NCBI GenBank assembly: GCA_947034885.2
Contig: OX344750.2
Span: forward strand, 20,392,053-20,456,052
Length of the DNA stretch: 64,000 nucleotides
Source: Thuidium tamariscinum
Lineage: Eukaryota; Streptophyta; Bryopsida; Hypnales; Thuidiaceae
Reading direction: 5' to 3'
Shown: one piece after another, positions 11,508 to 22,659 of the stretch
How positions within the stretch are numbered: position 1 is the stretch's first letter
Layout of the letters: each line of letters opens with the position of its first letter
Program-made: the position numbers and the translations under genes
Notes under the pieces: generated by a model
The model's database searches: none
Told to the model about the DNA's origin: nothing
What the model saw: the letters and a program-made list of their open reading frames with translations, nothing else

Positions 11508-12741
11508 ATGTGTAACTGTGTAAGTGTAGAGTTGTTGTCAACCCTCGTTTACTGAAAGTCAATTTGCCTAAATTCATTAAAATTCCATAATGACAGTCGG
11601 AGAAACAGTACTCGTAATGGCCTCACTTTCGTGCATTATGCCACTAACCTAGTGACCTCTTGTTGACAGCTTTGAAAACTCTAGTTCAAGTATGGTGATA
11701 CCCAACTGCAGAAATGTAGGAAAATGTTTAATTGTGAGCGTGCATTATCCTCAATGCAATGTAAAGTTTAGGAAGGTGAGTTAGGGCAGTGGGACAGCCA
11801 AATTTGTATTGCTCAAGGTCTTCGTTTTGGAGGCCAATGATTCACGTGCAATGGATTTCGTGAGAATTTCTGCCAAGTTTCAATTTTGATTCACTGAAGT
11901 GATCTTTGAGCTGACGCTACAATATGACGCTATAGGCACTCACTTTGAAACAGGAGCACAATTGTATTTATCGAGTGAGTGGAATTCACTCAGTGACTGA
12001 CTGAATGATAACATCGCCCAACAAAATAACGTCTTCCTTGAGATCACATCCTGACGGTCATGTAGACCGACATGAATATAATCGTTGATAACTTCCTATC
12101 AAACTGCACGAATTTCCAAGAAATGGAGTCATACCAAGTTCCCAGACGGACACACCCCTTACCAACGAATGGCTCTTTAGCAAACATAGAATATGACACA
12201 TATGAAGGCAAACCAATACTAGACTGCAGAAGGAAACATAAACAAAACAAAGTCATCGAAACTCTAAGCATTATTCACGGAAAACAAAAGCCTTGTATAA
12301 TCGAGGAGAAGGAATTATTCTTGAATCATGCATATATTATACCGGTATTCCCGAAATTTAACTTTCACCAGAGGTAAAACAGCAACACAGAAGTGATGAA
12401 CATTTTCATTCACCTCGACAAATTAAAGCAAAGCTTGCATTTAAATATTCTAACCAGAGCTAAAAGGGCATATGGGATTGCAAAATGAAGTTCGGCCTGC
12501 CCACAGAGATTCAAGCCAAAATCCTCAGCAGGCACTTTTGAAAGCGAGATTATAGCTAGAGATGAGTGGAGATAAACTACATCAAGGTTACTTCCGCTTC
12601 CATCTCCTTAGTGGGGTTCGAGTTCATTTCATCTTGTTCTGTACATACCCTACGGAAATCTTCTGTATTCACAAAAGATATACACCAGCCCTGGTGAATA
12701 CCTTTACTTGCTCGACTTCAATTAACATATACCTGCAGAGC
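11508..12741. other. 3' flank of the tetraspanin gene, no other gene seen
   Basis: This stretch lies after the tetraspanin stop and before the short MITE. Composition is moderate and there are overlapping short frames on both strands, about 75-100 codons at 12044-12377. None resembles a known family. The part closest to 12741 should be tetraspanin 3' UTR. Confidence 0.4.
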
Positions 12742-13676
12742 TTATGGGTAACCCTTTGAATACCCCTCCCTCTTGCTGTTTCTATACGCGCAACATCCAC
12801 AGGAATACACGACGATGAGGAACACCAGCACAATAATGTTGGCAATCGCAACTTTACGCCAGTTCGACTTCACGTTCTGCAGCACTCCTCCGCGGCAAGA
12901 GTTGCAATCCGTACACAGAATTGTCGAATTATTATTCCACTTTGAGCAATCTGGGTCGGTACCAGTTGGAGTTCCATTCCACGTAATAGGATTCACGTAC
13001 GTGAAGCCGCAGGACGTAGGGGGCTTGCAGCATCCAGACTGTCGAGGAGAAACAGAGCAAACGAAGTTAGGAATCCAAGTTGCACATGTTGCCTTCGCCT
13101 CACCGACAATTGTAAAAGTTGCACAAACTTCGACCAACAAAATCGGTCGGGCACAAAACTCTGGAAAAGGAAACGTACCTCAAGAGGAGTAAGAGATGCT
13201 TTGTCAAAAAGGGCTTCGCTTGCGTATTTCGTGCTCAAATCGTTGCATACCTTGGAATCGGCTATGCAACTCTTGATCTTGGCCCAGTAAGTAGGATCAT
13301 CTACCCTTTTCTGCAACCAAGTGGAATAATCCCCCAGCTTGTACTCCTTGTATCCTTTCCCAGAGACCGCATTTCCCGCACCCGAATTGGTCACCACAAA
13401 CGCGAAAATGGTGAAGCAGAAGAGCAGGACGATCAGGAGGAACATCACAACGAGGTAGAGCAACATGAGGAACCTCTTGTCGCACCAGGCACCAATCATC
13501 CCGGCTAGGGACATCACCAGGATGAACACTCCGATCGCGATTATCGGATATTGTAAGAAACGTACACATACGGTATCGTGCGTTTTCGAGAGCCATACTC
13601 CGAAGGCAATGATAGGGACGGACAATATAAACGTCGCAAGATTCAGAAACCCGATCAATATATTACTACACCCCAT
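12742..13676 (-). CDS. Tetraspanin, plant TET family, two exons
   Basis: A four-pass membrane scaffold protein that organises microdomains at the plasma membrane or in secreted vesicles. Exons are 13179-13676 (166 codons, ending GAG before GTACGT) and 12742-13038 (99 codons with stop). The 140-bp intron is in phase 0. The product has 264 residues, near the plant norm. TM1 is about 5-29, TM2 about 43-64, TM3 about 69-95 and TM4 about 229-249. The large extracellular loop (about 96-228) holds the plant motif GCCKPPTSCGFTYVNP (168-183) and further cysteines at 137, 144, 197, 208, 211 and 214. These are expected to form disulfides. The start is the ATG before GCSNILIGFLN. The open frame extends ten codons further up but has no ATG there. 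The LINE at 15000 lies 1.3 kb upstream. Confidence 0.95.
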
Positions 13677-13694
13677 GGCTGGCGCTCCACCAAA

Positions 13695-14075
13695 TCTTCC
13701 AAACACACTTTCTCAAACTCACTATCTCAAATCACCTTCTGCACACAACCACCATTGCAACTAAGCCTCTTACCCAACCAAGCAGACAATTCCAAAGAAA
13801 AATGAAAACCCACCCGCCGAGCATCACTCCGACAAAGCCACAGTCAAATGGAACCAGAACAAAAAACAGAGCACCAACACTCAGCTTCCACATCCTCCAA
13901 GACTTCACACATGCCTTCAAACCACTTTCTCAAACCTCTCTCTCAAATCACCTTCCACACAACCACCATTGCTTCGCAGCCATTGTCGCCAAAACAGCGA
14001 CCTATTCAAAAACACGAAAACACCCCCGCGGAGCATGACTCCCCCAAAACTAACCACAATTGAACTAAGAAAAAT
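13695..14075. repeat. Imperfect direct duplication in the tetraspanin leader
   Basis: Two copies of about 165 bp start near 13695 and 13914, offset by about 218 bp. Shared landmarks are TCTCAAATCACCTTC followed by CACAACCACCATTGC, then a CGGAGCAT/CGAGCAT segment about 75 bp later. The copies have diverged by substitutions and small indels. They lie directly upstream of the start codon, so they form part of the leader or core promoter. Confidence 0.6.
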
Positions 14076-14984
14076 ACAGAACAAACACCATGTCTACAAG
14101 AACCCTCAAACGTACCTTCAAAAGTGAGCTTCAACCGACAAAACTCTTCTCCAATTTTGAGCTCTTTGCAGCAAGTGCACAGACACAACATAAGAAATCC
14201 GAGCTCCAGCTGCGTGTAAGTAAACACCCACTCTGCAGGTTAGGCAAACTCGGCGGAAAGTCTTTTCACCGATTTAAAGCTACGACTCCATCACACGGAG
14301 AGCAAGGACTCGGTCAGTCGGTCGAACCCAATGCAGATCTCGAATCACGTCCTCAATTTCAGTCCAACCCTTCGAAAACGCGTTGTCTATAGTCGATCCT
14401 CGGCAGACACCGTTAGATCAGATATCCCCGAACGATATGAGGTCCCCAAACCTGTCGGGGAGGGGAGGAATGAGGATCCCGTTTGGGACGCCGATGTTTG
14501 AGGAAACGTAACGTACGTTAGTTTGAATTGATTCCTATCCGCGTTCACTTGGAACTTGATCCTATCCGTGCGTACTGTCAGCAGGGGTCTCATCCGACGG
14601 TGAGAGCGTCGTGCTGGGGGAGCACACTCAGTACAGTGGCGGGATTGCGAGAAATACGGCTGGAGTCAGGGCCCGCGTGAGAACTAACGGTGGTGGCCGG
14701 GTGGGGTTTTGGGGAGGGGCCGGTATATTTAACAAATCCAATTTTTTCTTAATTTAGATTTTTGGCCTTTTTGAAATATTTTTTGGGGACTCAAGTTGAA
14801 AGCCCTGTCAATAATTCGCTGATACTTGGGGTGGTTCATTGACTTCCTCGAATTTTCGTCATCGGATTTGGGGTCCACTTTATTGGTAATTAATTAGCCT
14901 GCATGTCGGATATCATGGCATGAGCAACCGCATGTCTGCTTTGCCATTTTTCTACGGGTCCTTGGTTGAACTTTGAGGGAGAGA
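14076..14984. other. Tetraspanin upstream region
   Basis: There is no coding frame with family resemblance. Part of it (about 14280-14720) is GC-rich with CpG and is a plausible promoter or leader. It is cut off from its former upstream sequence by the LINE at 15000-22013; the original continuation is at 22029. Confidence 0.4.
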
Positions 14985-14992
14985 AACTATGG

Positions 14993-14999
<7 letters not shown>
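14985..14999. repeat. Target-site duplication of the LINE, poly-A side
   Basis: AACTATGGCAGACTT here is repeated exactly at 22014-22028 on the far side of the LINE. It directly abuts the element's poly-A tail, seen as poly-T on the plus strand. Confidence 0.93.
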
Positions 15000-15028
<29 letters not shown>

Positions 15029-15140
15029 AACAAATGGAAGAACCATTGCATTAAATAAGAGCCAGAAAAAACAACCAAGCCACAAAGGCTGGACAATGAA
15101 GAGAACAGAGTGCGAGAGGAGTATAAACAAACAACAACAC

Positions 15141-18100
15141 CTAATGGAAGGAACAGGGGGGAGGCCCCTTGAGATTCCATACGATGCAATCTCTGTTTCT
15201 AGTGGCTAAAACTGAAGATTTCAACCACAATTTATCAAACTTCGACCTCTCATGATCTGCATCATGCGGTCTTTGCTTGACTAAGAGTTGGGACTTAAAA
15301 TAAGCAGCACGTCCGGCATCCAAGATGGAATCCCAAAGTTTTTGGCAGGTGAGTTCAGCTGGCCAACGGTCATGGGAGAAGACGAGGTTGTTGCGACTGG
15401 TCCAAATAATCCACAGCGCCGAACCTCTGAGCAGGGACCATATGATCTTGAGGCCCTTGAATCGTCTGGGAAGTTGAGATCCGAAGACGCACTGGGAAAA
15501 GTCTAGTCTTGCGTGAGGGACAATGGATGTGTGTAGACCACGCATATGAATGAGAATGGTCACAGCATAATCCCACACCGATCGAGCTTGGGGGCATTCG
15601 TAAAATCGATGGAACGGTGATTCTTCGCTCCTCGAGTCACAGCATAGACAACGGATATCGACACCCTGGTTAATTCGGGCTCTCCAAGTATTGACAGCAA
15701 CTGCGTTGTGAAAGACGGACCACATGAATGCAGATTCCTTTTGTGATCGGGTGGTTCTCCAAACGTCGATCCAATCGGGTAGAAAGGAAGGGGGAAGATG
15801 TCCTGTCCACTTGGAGGAGATTGATCTCTTGAGATGACGGTTCTGGGTAAGATGCTTGCGACCTGTTGTAGTGGTATATGAAAGTAAAGGGGACCCATCA
15901 TGCCAACGCCACTTCCCTGGATCGAACACGAGTGATTGTGTCGCTCCTGAATAGAGGTGGAAAGAGGTGCGGAGTCCTCCTTTGCGAACATGTGAAACCC
16001 TTGCTCTCTTAACAAAACCTGTGTGGGTCGTAGCTTCACCGTTAATGGGCAAGAATGTTAGCTGGTAAGACATGGGTCTAACCATCGCCTTTGTAACAGT
16101 CCCTGGAAGTCGAAAGGATTGAATGTGAGGTAGAATCACCTGGTTGTTCGGGGTGTGATTTTGCCACAGCACGGTTGGCAACTCAGCTTCAGCCGAAGTG
16201 AATACTCCAAACCAGTCGTCCGTTTGTGTCGTATCGAATGTTCTCCTAAGCATAAGTAACCATTCGTCGGGGATGCATGATTTGAGTTGACGCCAATGCT
16301 GTAAATCTAGCTCAGTCGTTGGGAATAGGGTTGAAATAACCTCCCATGGTTTAAACTCACGTGCTTCGGGGTCCCAGAGATCACTCACAGTCCGTAGTCC
16401 ACCACGAGCTAAGGAATGGGCTTTATCGATGTCGAAGTTGAAATTTGAGCCGATGAAGCTCGATGCCCACCAAAGACTGGTGGTAAGTACCTCATCAGAG
16501 TTGGTGGGGGGAATAGGTTCGATGTACTGAACAATTTTCCTCCAAGCTCCTGAGATCCTGTTCCAGGCTCTTGAGCCACGTGGAACAGATGGCTTGTGAA
16601 TCATAAGCCAAGCTTGGTTGGGAAACCAATAGCCACATTTAGGGTGGGGCTTTAATCTATTTATTCTATATCTAAGAAGGATTTTTAAGTTAGAGATACC
16701 TGGTTCGATGGCGAAGATGACCCACTTTGCCAGTAATGCTATAAGCGAGACCTCAGGGTCTAGTAGCTTTATGCCACCTGCTTCTTTGGGAAGGCAGCAA
16801 TCGTCCCATGATACTCTGGCGCGAGATGCAAACTCTGTTCGACTCCACAGAAAGTTCCTCAGGCTTGATCGTACTAAGCGAAGAGCCTCGATTGAGCCAC
16901 TCCAGATCCCGAGAAAGTAGTAAAGAGTCGACAGAAGAACTGCATTGACCACTGTAGCCCTGCCAGCTAGCGATAACCTTTGTGTCGTCCAGAATGAAAG
17001 CTTTTTAGATATCTTTTGCTTGAGGAAGTCGTCGACATCATTTGTTTCAAGAGAGATGCCGAATGGTGCGCCGAGCAGCTTGGTCAGTGACCCCGGGGGA
17101 GCCCAGGTGAGGTTAAAACGATCCAACCAAACTGGCCGAGCTTTCGATGAAAACCAATAAAGGATACTTTTCGGCCAGTTTATGATCAGGCCTGAAGCTC
17201 TTCCAAATCGCTCCATTAGAGTAATGGTATTCTGTAAATCTTGTTCACACCCTTGTATTGAAAGTCCTGTATCATCAGCAAATTGATAGAGAAGCTGAGA
17301 AGAATTGCTCTCAGGGAGTTGGATACCTCGTATATTGCCGATATCTTGTTCTGTTGTTGCCGCCATATGAAGCGCCTCACCGATCAATAAGAAGAGATAG
17401 GGTGCCAGGGGGCAGCCTTGTCGCACTCCACGTTTAATTGGAAAGGATGCAGAAGCTTTCCCGTTTATCATAACAACGGCTGAGGCATCTTGAAGCAACA
17501 TGTAAACTAGGCTGGAGAACGAGTTAGGAATCCCCATTCGTTGCATAACTTTGAAAAGGAAGTCCCAAGAAATGACATCAAAAGCTTTAGTGAAATCTAA
17601 TTTTAAAAAAATAAGATCCTGCTCGGACTCCTCAGCCCACTTAACAGTCTCATGTTGAAGGAGGATATTGCCTAAGATGTGACGAAATGGTAAAAAGGTA
17701 GTCTGTTCAAGACTAATGACATCTTTGAGGATACCCTGTAGTCTTATCTACAAGGCTTTAGCGACAATTTTATAGGCTACGTTTAACAATGTAATCGAGC
17801 GCCAGTTTGAGAGGTCAGCTCGATCACCTGATTTAAAGATAAGAGCTATGGCGCCCGAGGTCATGCCAGAAGGGAATCGACCCTGGATGATAGAGGTGTG
17901 CACCATCTCTGTATAATCCTCCCCAATGAGGTCCTAGAACTTGCAGAAAAATTTCGTCGATACCCCGTTAGGCCCTGGGCTTTTAGCTTTAGCCATAAGT
18001 AATAGGGCCATATGTAGATCATTTTTGCTAATGGGCTAATCGAGCAATTGAATCATGGAGGGAGAGAAACGGTGACTTACGCAATCTAGGATCGCCTCTC

Positions 18101-19406
18101 TGTCCTCCATTATCTGTGGAGTCAATGTTTCTGCATCGTATAGGCGGGAATAAAATTCCGAGCAGATATTGTCGATTGCATCCCTGTTGTGGTTGAGTAT
18201 GCCGTGGTGATCGCGGAGTTCTGTAATGGAAGAGGTGCTTGGGGCTTCGCCAACTGCTTTGAAGAATTCCGCCGTAACTCGGTCACCATGCAGACGCCAT
18301 TTGAATCTGGACCGTGTCTTCTGACCTTCTAGTTTCTGGTTCTCGAAATCAGCCAAGTTAGATCTCAATCGACTAACCTCTTCTTGTAGTTGCAACGAGT
18401 GAGGTAGAAGCTGAAGATCATAACTTTTCTTGTCGAGCTGGGATCTTAGCTGGGACTCTTGAGCCTTTACACGCTGAGTCCTGTCGATGCAGAATTGGCG
18501 ATAGTACCTGGTTATTTTTTTCATTTTGAAGAAAAAAGAGGCATGGGTTGGGGCCGAGGACCACACTCTGCGTATACCAGGTTCAGCGTCTTCAAAGTAA
18601 TGGGAAGACATTATCCATCTACTAGGGTGGGAGGGAGATTGGGCGAGTTCTAGTACTACAGAGATTGGACTGTGATCCGAACGAGTGTGATCACCACAAA
18701 TTTTGTATTCAAGTACTCTCCTTGGATCAACTAGGGTAGAAGGAAAGATGTAGCATCGGTCTAGCCGTGCCATGATGCGACTGGTATTGCTTCTAGCGTT
18801 ATCCCATGAGTAAGCCAAGCTCGGGGGAGTTAAAGGTTCTTCGCAAATGTTGAGGGAGTCTTTGAGACCGTTAAATAACGAGCATTCCTGGCTCGATATC
18901 GATCTACCACCAGAGCTAGTCTTGTCGCAACGCCTCTCCACCATGTTAAAATCACCGATAAGCACCCATCTACATGTACGAGGTAACTTCCTGGTGAGTG
19001 TTTCCCAAAATACCTTGCGGGCTTGATCTTGAACTGGGGCATATATGTTGATGAACCCAAGGTCATCGACAGGGCATCTGGAAAGTATAAACCAAAGAGC
19101 CCGTCCACTGAATAAAGATCCTAATTGGGAGATATGATTCGACCATTTTGGGGAGATAAAAGAGGCTACACCACCTCTCCCTGATTGTGAATTGTCATTT
19201 GAATATCCAGGTTCAGCATCGGTGAATAGCGAGGTTGCTCGACGCCAGAGTTTTCTACCTAGATTTGCTGCACCCAATCCCCGAAGTTTATGTTCTTGAA
19301 TGAAGAGGAGATTGACGGGATGCTGGTTAATGTAGTATCGTAAACTATCGATGGCATGGGGATCATTTAAGCCCCTAACGTTCTGCGAAAGGATTTTCAC
19401 TTTCAT
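15141..19406 (-). pseudogene. LINE ORF2: endonuclease and reverse transcriptase, three internal TAGs
   Basis: One frame of 1,421 codons plus stop, interrupted only by TAG at 18036-18038, 17934-17936 and 17748-17750. The first 230 residues form an AP-like endonuclease: SQNVRGL, QEHKL, INIYAPV, GDFNM and the terminal SDHSPI motif. A linker with coiled-coil character follows. The RT carries SPGPNG, NWRSITLLN, LKLDFTKAFD, RQGCPLAPYLF and the catalytic FADD. The C-terminus has a CX2C...HX4C zinc-binding segment (CLCCDSRSEESPFHRFYEC) and no RNase H. All stops are amber and no frameshift occurs. Several sit where relatives would be expected to have Gln or Trp, which fits C-to-T or G-to-A change. The protein is broken and is described, not restored. 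Confidence 0.93.
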
Positions 19407-21352
19407 TCGCTACGCGGATCGGGAGTTTTCCCAGCGCTCCCTGCGCGATCAGAATCTGAGGTATTCCTAAAACCCCAAGATTTAAGACTGTTGTCGATAG
19501 GTAGTAAAACTATACTGTTTTGTAGTTGTTGTGTTTTGTTTTGGCCTGTCTGTCTGGCAGATGTTTTGATGTTGCGAACTGAGAAATCTCCTAAAGCTAT
19601 CGTTTCTGTACCTAAGGGGTCACTAGATTGCCATACGGGGAGAACTCCAAAAATGTGGTTGAAAACGCGAAGAGCTAGGGAGGTGCCGCTATCAGATGAT
19701 GGGGAGGAAGGGCGAGGTAAATCATGGTGGGTATACAGGTGCAAAGGTGCATCTACGAACTGATCGGGATCTGCTGGGAGATCAACAGCTAGGATTGGAA
19801 GATCAGTAAGGTTTTGAATGGGGTTGGATGTTTCACAAATCGGATAAGGATTTAGGTTATGGTGTCCTTCGCACATGGGAACATTCTCAGCCATATTGGC
19901 GAGCTGATCGTTAGGATTAGAGTGCAGAGGATTGAAAGCAGAGGGACTTCTGGGTGACTGTTGGGCTTTGTCGATCAAAATGGAACGTTTGCTTGGTTGG
20001 GTTATTTGTTTGATGAAGGTAACAGAGTGAGGTGCAGGATTCGGGCTAGGAGTGTTATGGGAGGTGGATGGGAAGTCCTTCGGATGAGGTGGAGTGGAAG
20101 ATAAGTTTGAATAAGGAAGGATGGTGTGGTGAGTAGGGAGGGGTGGAGGGGAAGGGAGGATTTCTGCAGGATCATAGCTTGCTTTGCTCGTAGAGGGGGA
20201 CTAACGCTCTAACGTAGGGGATTTAGAATCTAAAACTGATGCAGAGGGCTGGGATGTTCCTAGGATGTTTCGATGTTGCGGGGTTGATGAAGCATCCTGA
20301 GAGTTTGGTTGTTCTATTTCCTCTCTTCTTCGCTCTTGTGAAACTCTCTTAGCCCAGTAGTGGCTGGAGCTAGCGGGCGTAGCAGCTCTTTGACTAACCA
20401 AACGGTTTCTACGGCTTTGAACTGAGATGAATCCATCTCTATCTGGGGAGGCAGGAGGGGGGCGACTAGAGATTCCTCTAGTTTTCCTATGTCTGTTGTA
20501 TTTTCCCTTGAGAGGAGCTTGGTGTTGGACTTGGCTTGCTAAAGGTTTTTGTGTGTTATGTGAAGGATAGGTTGGGACGTGGTTTGTGTGTGCTGGAGAG
20601 GATCTAAAGGTAGATCGGCTTCTTGGTGGATTGAAGTCATCTGATGACTGTGGCTCCTGACAATCGGAAGAAGGGTGAGTGGGAGCTCGACATCTGGAGC
20701 AATTGAGATGGGGGTTTTCGTACACTATTTGGATTACCACTGCTTCCCTATCTCTAGGTTCAATGCGTAGCTGTGATACCCAACCCTGTGAGAGATCGAG
20801 GGCAATACAAAATCGATGTGGGCTTAGAGCCAGGTTGGGGATATCGATCTCTAGTATTTTACCGTGGCAGCTGACAATCGATTCGAAGAAGGGAGTAAAC
20901 TCAAGTGGAAGACCTTCTACTGTGAGCCAGGAAGGGTGGGAAGCACCCGAGGGAAGAAGGGGATTGAAGGATGGGTGCCAAGGGAGGTAGGTTGCTTCTC
21001 CTCCTGTGAATCTATGGAGACGTAAGTTCAGAAGTTTTTGAGCCGCCTCTGGGCTATCTACTTTGACGTAGTGGAAACCGTTACCTGCTCGCTTATGAAT
21101 AAGCAGGCGGTTAGGGGCGAGGAGATTCTCTAACTCTGAAATCTAGGAGAGAGTGAAAGCTCCATCCAACGATCCGCCTACAAAACTAGCAATTATGACG
21201 TGGTCTTGGATGGTCGAAATCTCTGCAGTAAGGGCAAGATGATCGATAGCATTGTGAGGGAGTACCTTTAGCGTCTGGATCAACCGCCCGGCCCAGTTCC
21301 GATGTAGATGAGCCGGAAGAGATTCGTTTGGAGAACTCGAGAATGGGTTCAA
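19403..21352 (-). pseudogene. LINE ORF1: RNA-binding gag-like protein, two internal TAGs
   Basis: Nucleic-acid-binding partner of ORF2. A single minus-strand frame runs to TGA at 19403-19405, broken by TAG at 21143-21145 and 20201-20203. The part from 21142 to about 20740 resembles the DUF4283-type domain of plant L1 ORF1 proteins. A CX2CX4HX4C zinc knuckle (CSRCRAPTHPSSDC) follows near 20690. The C-terminal half is Pro/Ser-rich and low in complexity. The stop overlaps the ORF2 start as ATGA. The true N-terminus is unclear. The frame stays open up to a TGA near 21547 but shows no ATG, and a second open frame at 21186-21677 may mean a frameshift. Confidence 0.82.
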
Positions 21353-22013
21353 CTTCGGTGTTGGGGAAGGCGTCCAGATCTGATCTTGGCGAAAAATGCG
21401 GAGGGGTGGATCTGAGGTGCGCCGAGGTAGGTCGTGCAGGTTTGTCTCCTGTTGATGGCGAGCAGTGGAATCCGAGGTCGGAAAGCTTGGATCTGGGGTC
21501 GGGAGGTGTTGGCGAACAGTATGATCCGAGGGCTTGGGTCAGCAGTCGGACGGCTTGCCGCTGGAGGTCGGACCCGCTCGTACAGTCTCTATCGCTGGCT
21601 CCTGCTGACCTGCGCCTGGCCCACATTATTGCGGTCGTTAGAATAAAAGTCTTGTTTAATGCTCCTGGCGTGTTCACGGTGCAGATCCAGGAATTGGTCA
21701 GCCGTGTAGCTTCTCCCTTGTCGAACTACATCTCTATAAGAATCCATGATAAGGGGAGAAGAGCCCAGGCTTGGGACGGACTGAGGCTAGGAACGAGTTG
21801 GCTTCGAGAGAGGATGAAGAGAGAGAGATAATGTTGCTAAACGATTAAGCTTCGAGTGGCCGTTTTGAAAACAGAGAGCCACCAACCGCATCCCCAAGAG
21901 ATACGCAAAACTACACGTTGAGCTTTACTCCTTCAAAGACGACGACGATCTCAATTCGTAAGAAAAACCAAAGCGATATTGCAACGCAGCTCCGCTTGTG
22001 GCCCGCATCGCCC

Positions 22014-22028
22014 AACTATGGCAGACTT
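22014..22028. repeat. Target-site duplication of the LINE, 5' side
   Basis: An exact second copy of AACTATGGCAGACTT, marking the 5' end of the LINE at 22013. The pre-insertion sequence can be read by joining 14999 to 22029. Confidence 0.93.
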
Positions 22029-22104
22029 GAGAAGCTAAACTCAAAGCGACCTTCGAAGTGCTGAATGCATTTTGGGGGAAGCTTAACTTCTTGAAACACT
22101 TCTA

Positions 22105-22388
22105 GTAAGGTGGGTACACCTAAAAAGCGCCACTTTTTGGTACTGAGCCTAGTAACTATTACTGGTCTGATCAAATTTTCATATAGTCTTCTTGGCAAGT
22201 GAAAGCACGTTAAAGCACAGACTTTGAACTTTAATAACTTTTGCATATCGTATCCAAATGTTGCATTTTTTGGTGCATTGGAACGTGCTTTCACTTGCCA
22301 AGAAGACTACATGAAAATTTGATCAGACCAGTAATAGTTACTAGGCTCAGTACCAAAAAGTGGCGCTTTTTAGGTGTACCCACCTTAC
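22105..22388. mobile_element. Hairpin MITE with 107-bp near-perfect inverted arms
   Basis: Arms at 22105-22211 and 22282-22388 are reverse complements with one mismatch seen, separated by 70 bp. Outer ends read GTAAGGTGGGTACACC. Frames on both strands translate the same peptide only because of the palindrome. A related copy is at 36702-36972, sharing the GGTACACC-AAAAGCGCC end and the GGCAAGTGAAAGCA and GTAT(C/G)CAAA segments. Confidence 0.82.
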
Positions 22389-22659
22389 TTGGTATATATA
22401 ATAGAGTTAATCGTAAAGGAAACCTAGCCACAAAATAGGGAGGTTAGAGGGAGGTATGACTGAGAATATAGGAGAGGGCTCTAAAACTAAGCGGGCATTT
22501 TCAACCACCCAGCAGGGGTTGTGAAATGGACACTTGAATGTGGAAAAATGAACTATGGATTACAATGGACCTTGACAAGATTTGTTATTACTTCTTCAAT
22601 GGATGGTTTAAAGAGCCACAGTGAGTTCATTTCTAACTAAGTGGCTAGGTGTTTATTAA

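Larger units (their letters stand above)
15000..22013 (-). mobile_element. Full-length plant L1-type LINE retrotransposon
   Basis: A 7.0-kb element on the minus strand that would have moved by target-primed reverse transcription. It has a 5' region (about 21550-22013), ORF1 with a CCHC zinc knuckle, ORF2 with AP-type endonuclease, reverse transcriptase and a C-terminal zf-RVT-like domain, then a short 3' UTR. It ends in a poly-A tail of about 28 nt (15000-15027 as T). A perfect 15-bp target-site duplication flanks it, so both ends are intact. ORF1 and ORF2 each stay in one frame over the readable length, but both carry internal TAG codons. The copy therefore looks recent yet unable to encode full proteins. 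It lies in the upstream region of the tetraspanin gene, in the same orientation. Confidence 0.95.

Noticed and set aside
17748..18036. Reading TAG as a sense codon or restored by RNA editing
   Set aside because: All four cellular genes here use ordinary stops, and TAG itself ends RPS4. U-to-C editing that removes stops is an organelle process. Mutation of a transposon copy is simpler.
22016..22438. Overlapping frames on both strands with the same peptide (CFHLPRRL...)
   Set aside because: The identical peptides come from the perfect inverted arms of the hairpin MITE at 22105-22388; there is no family resemblance or conservation.
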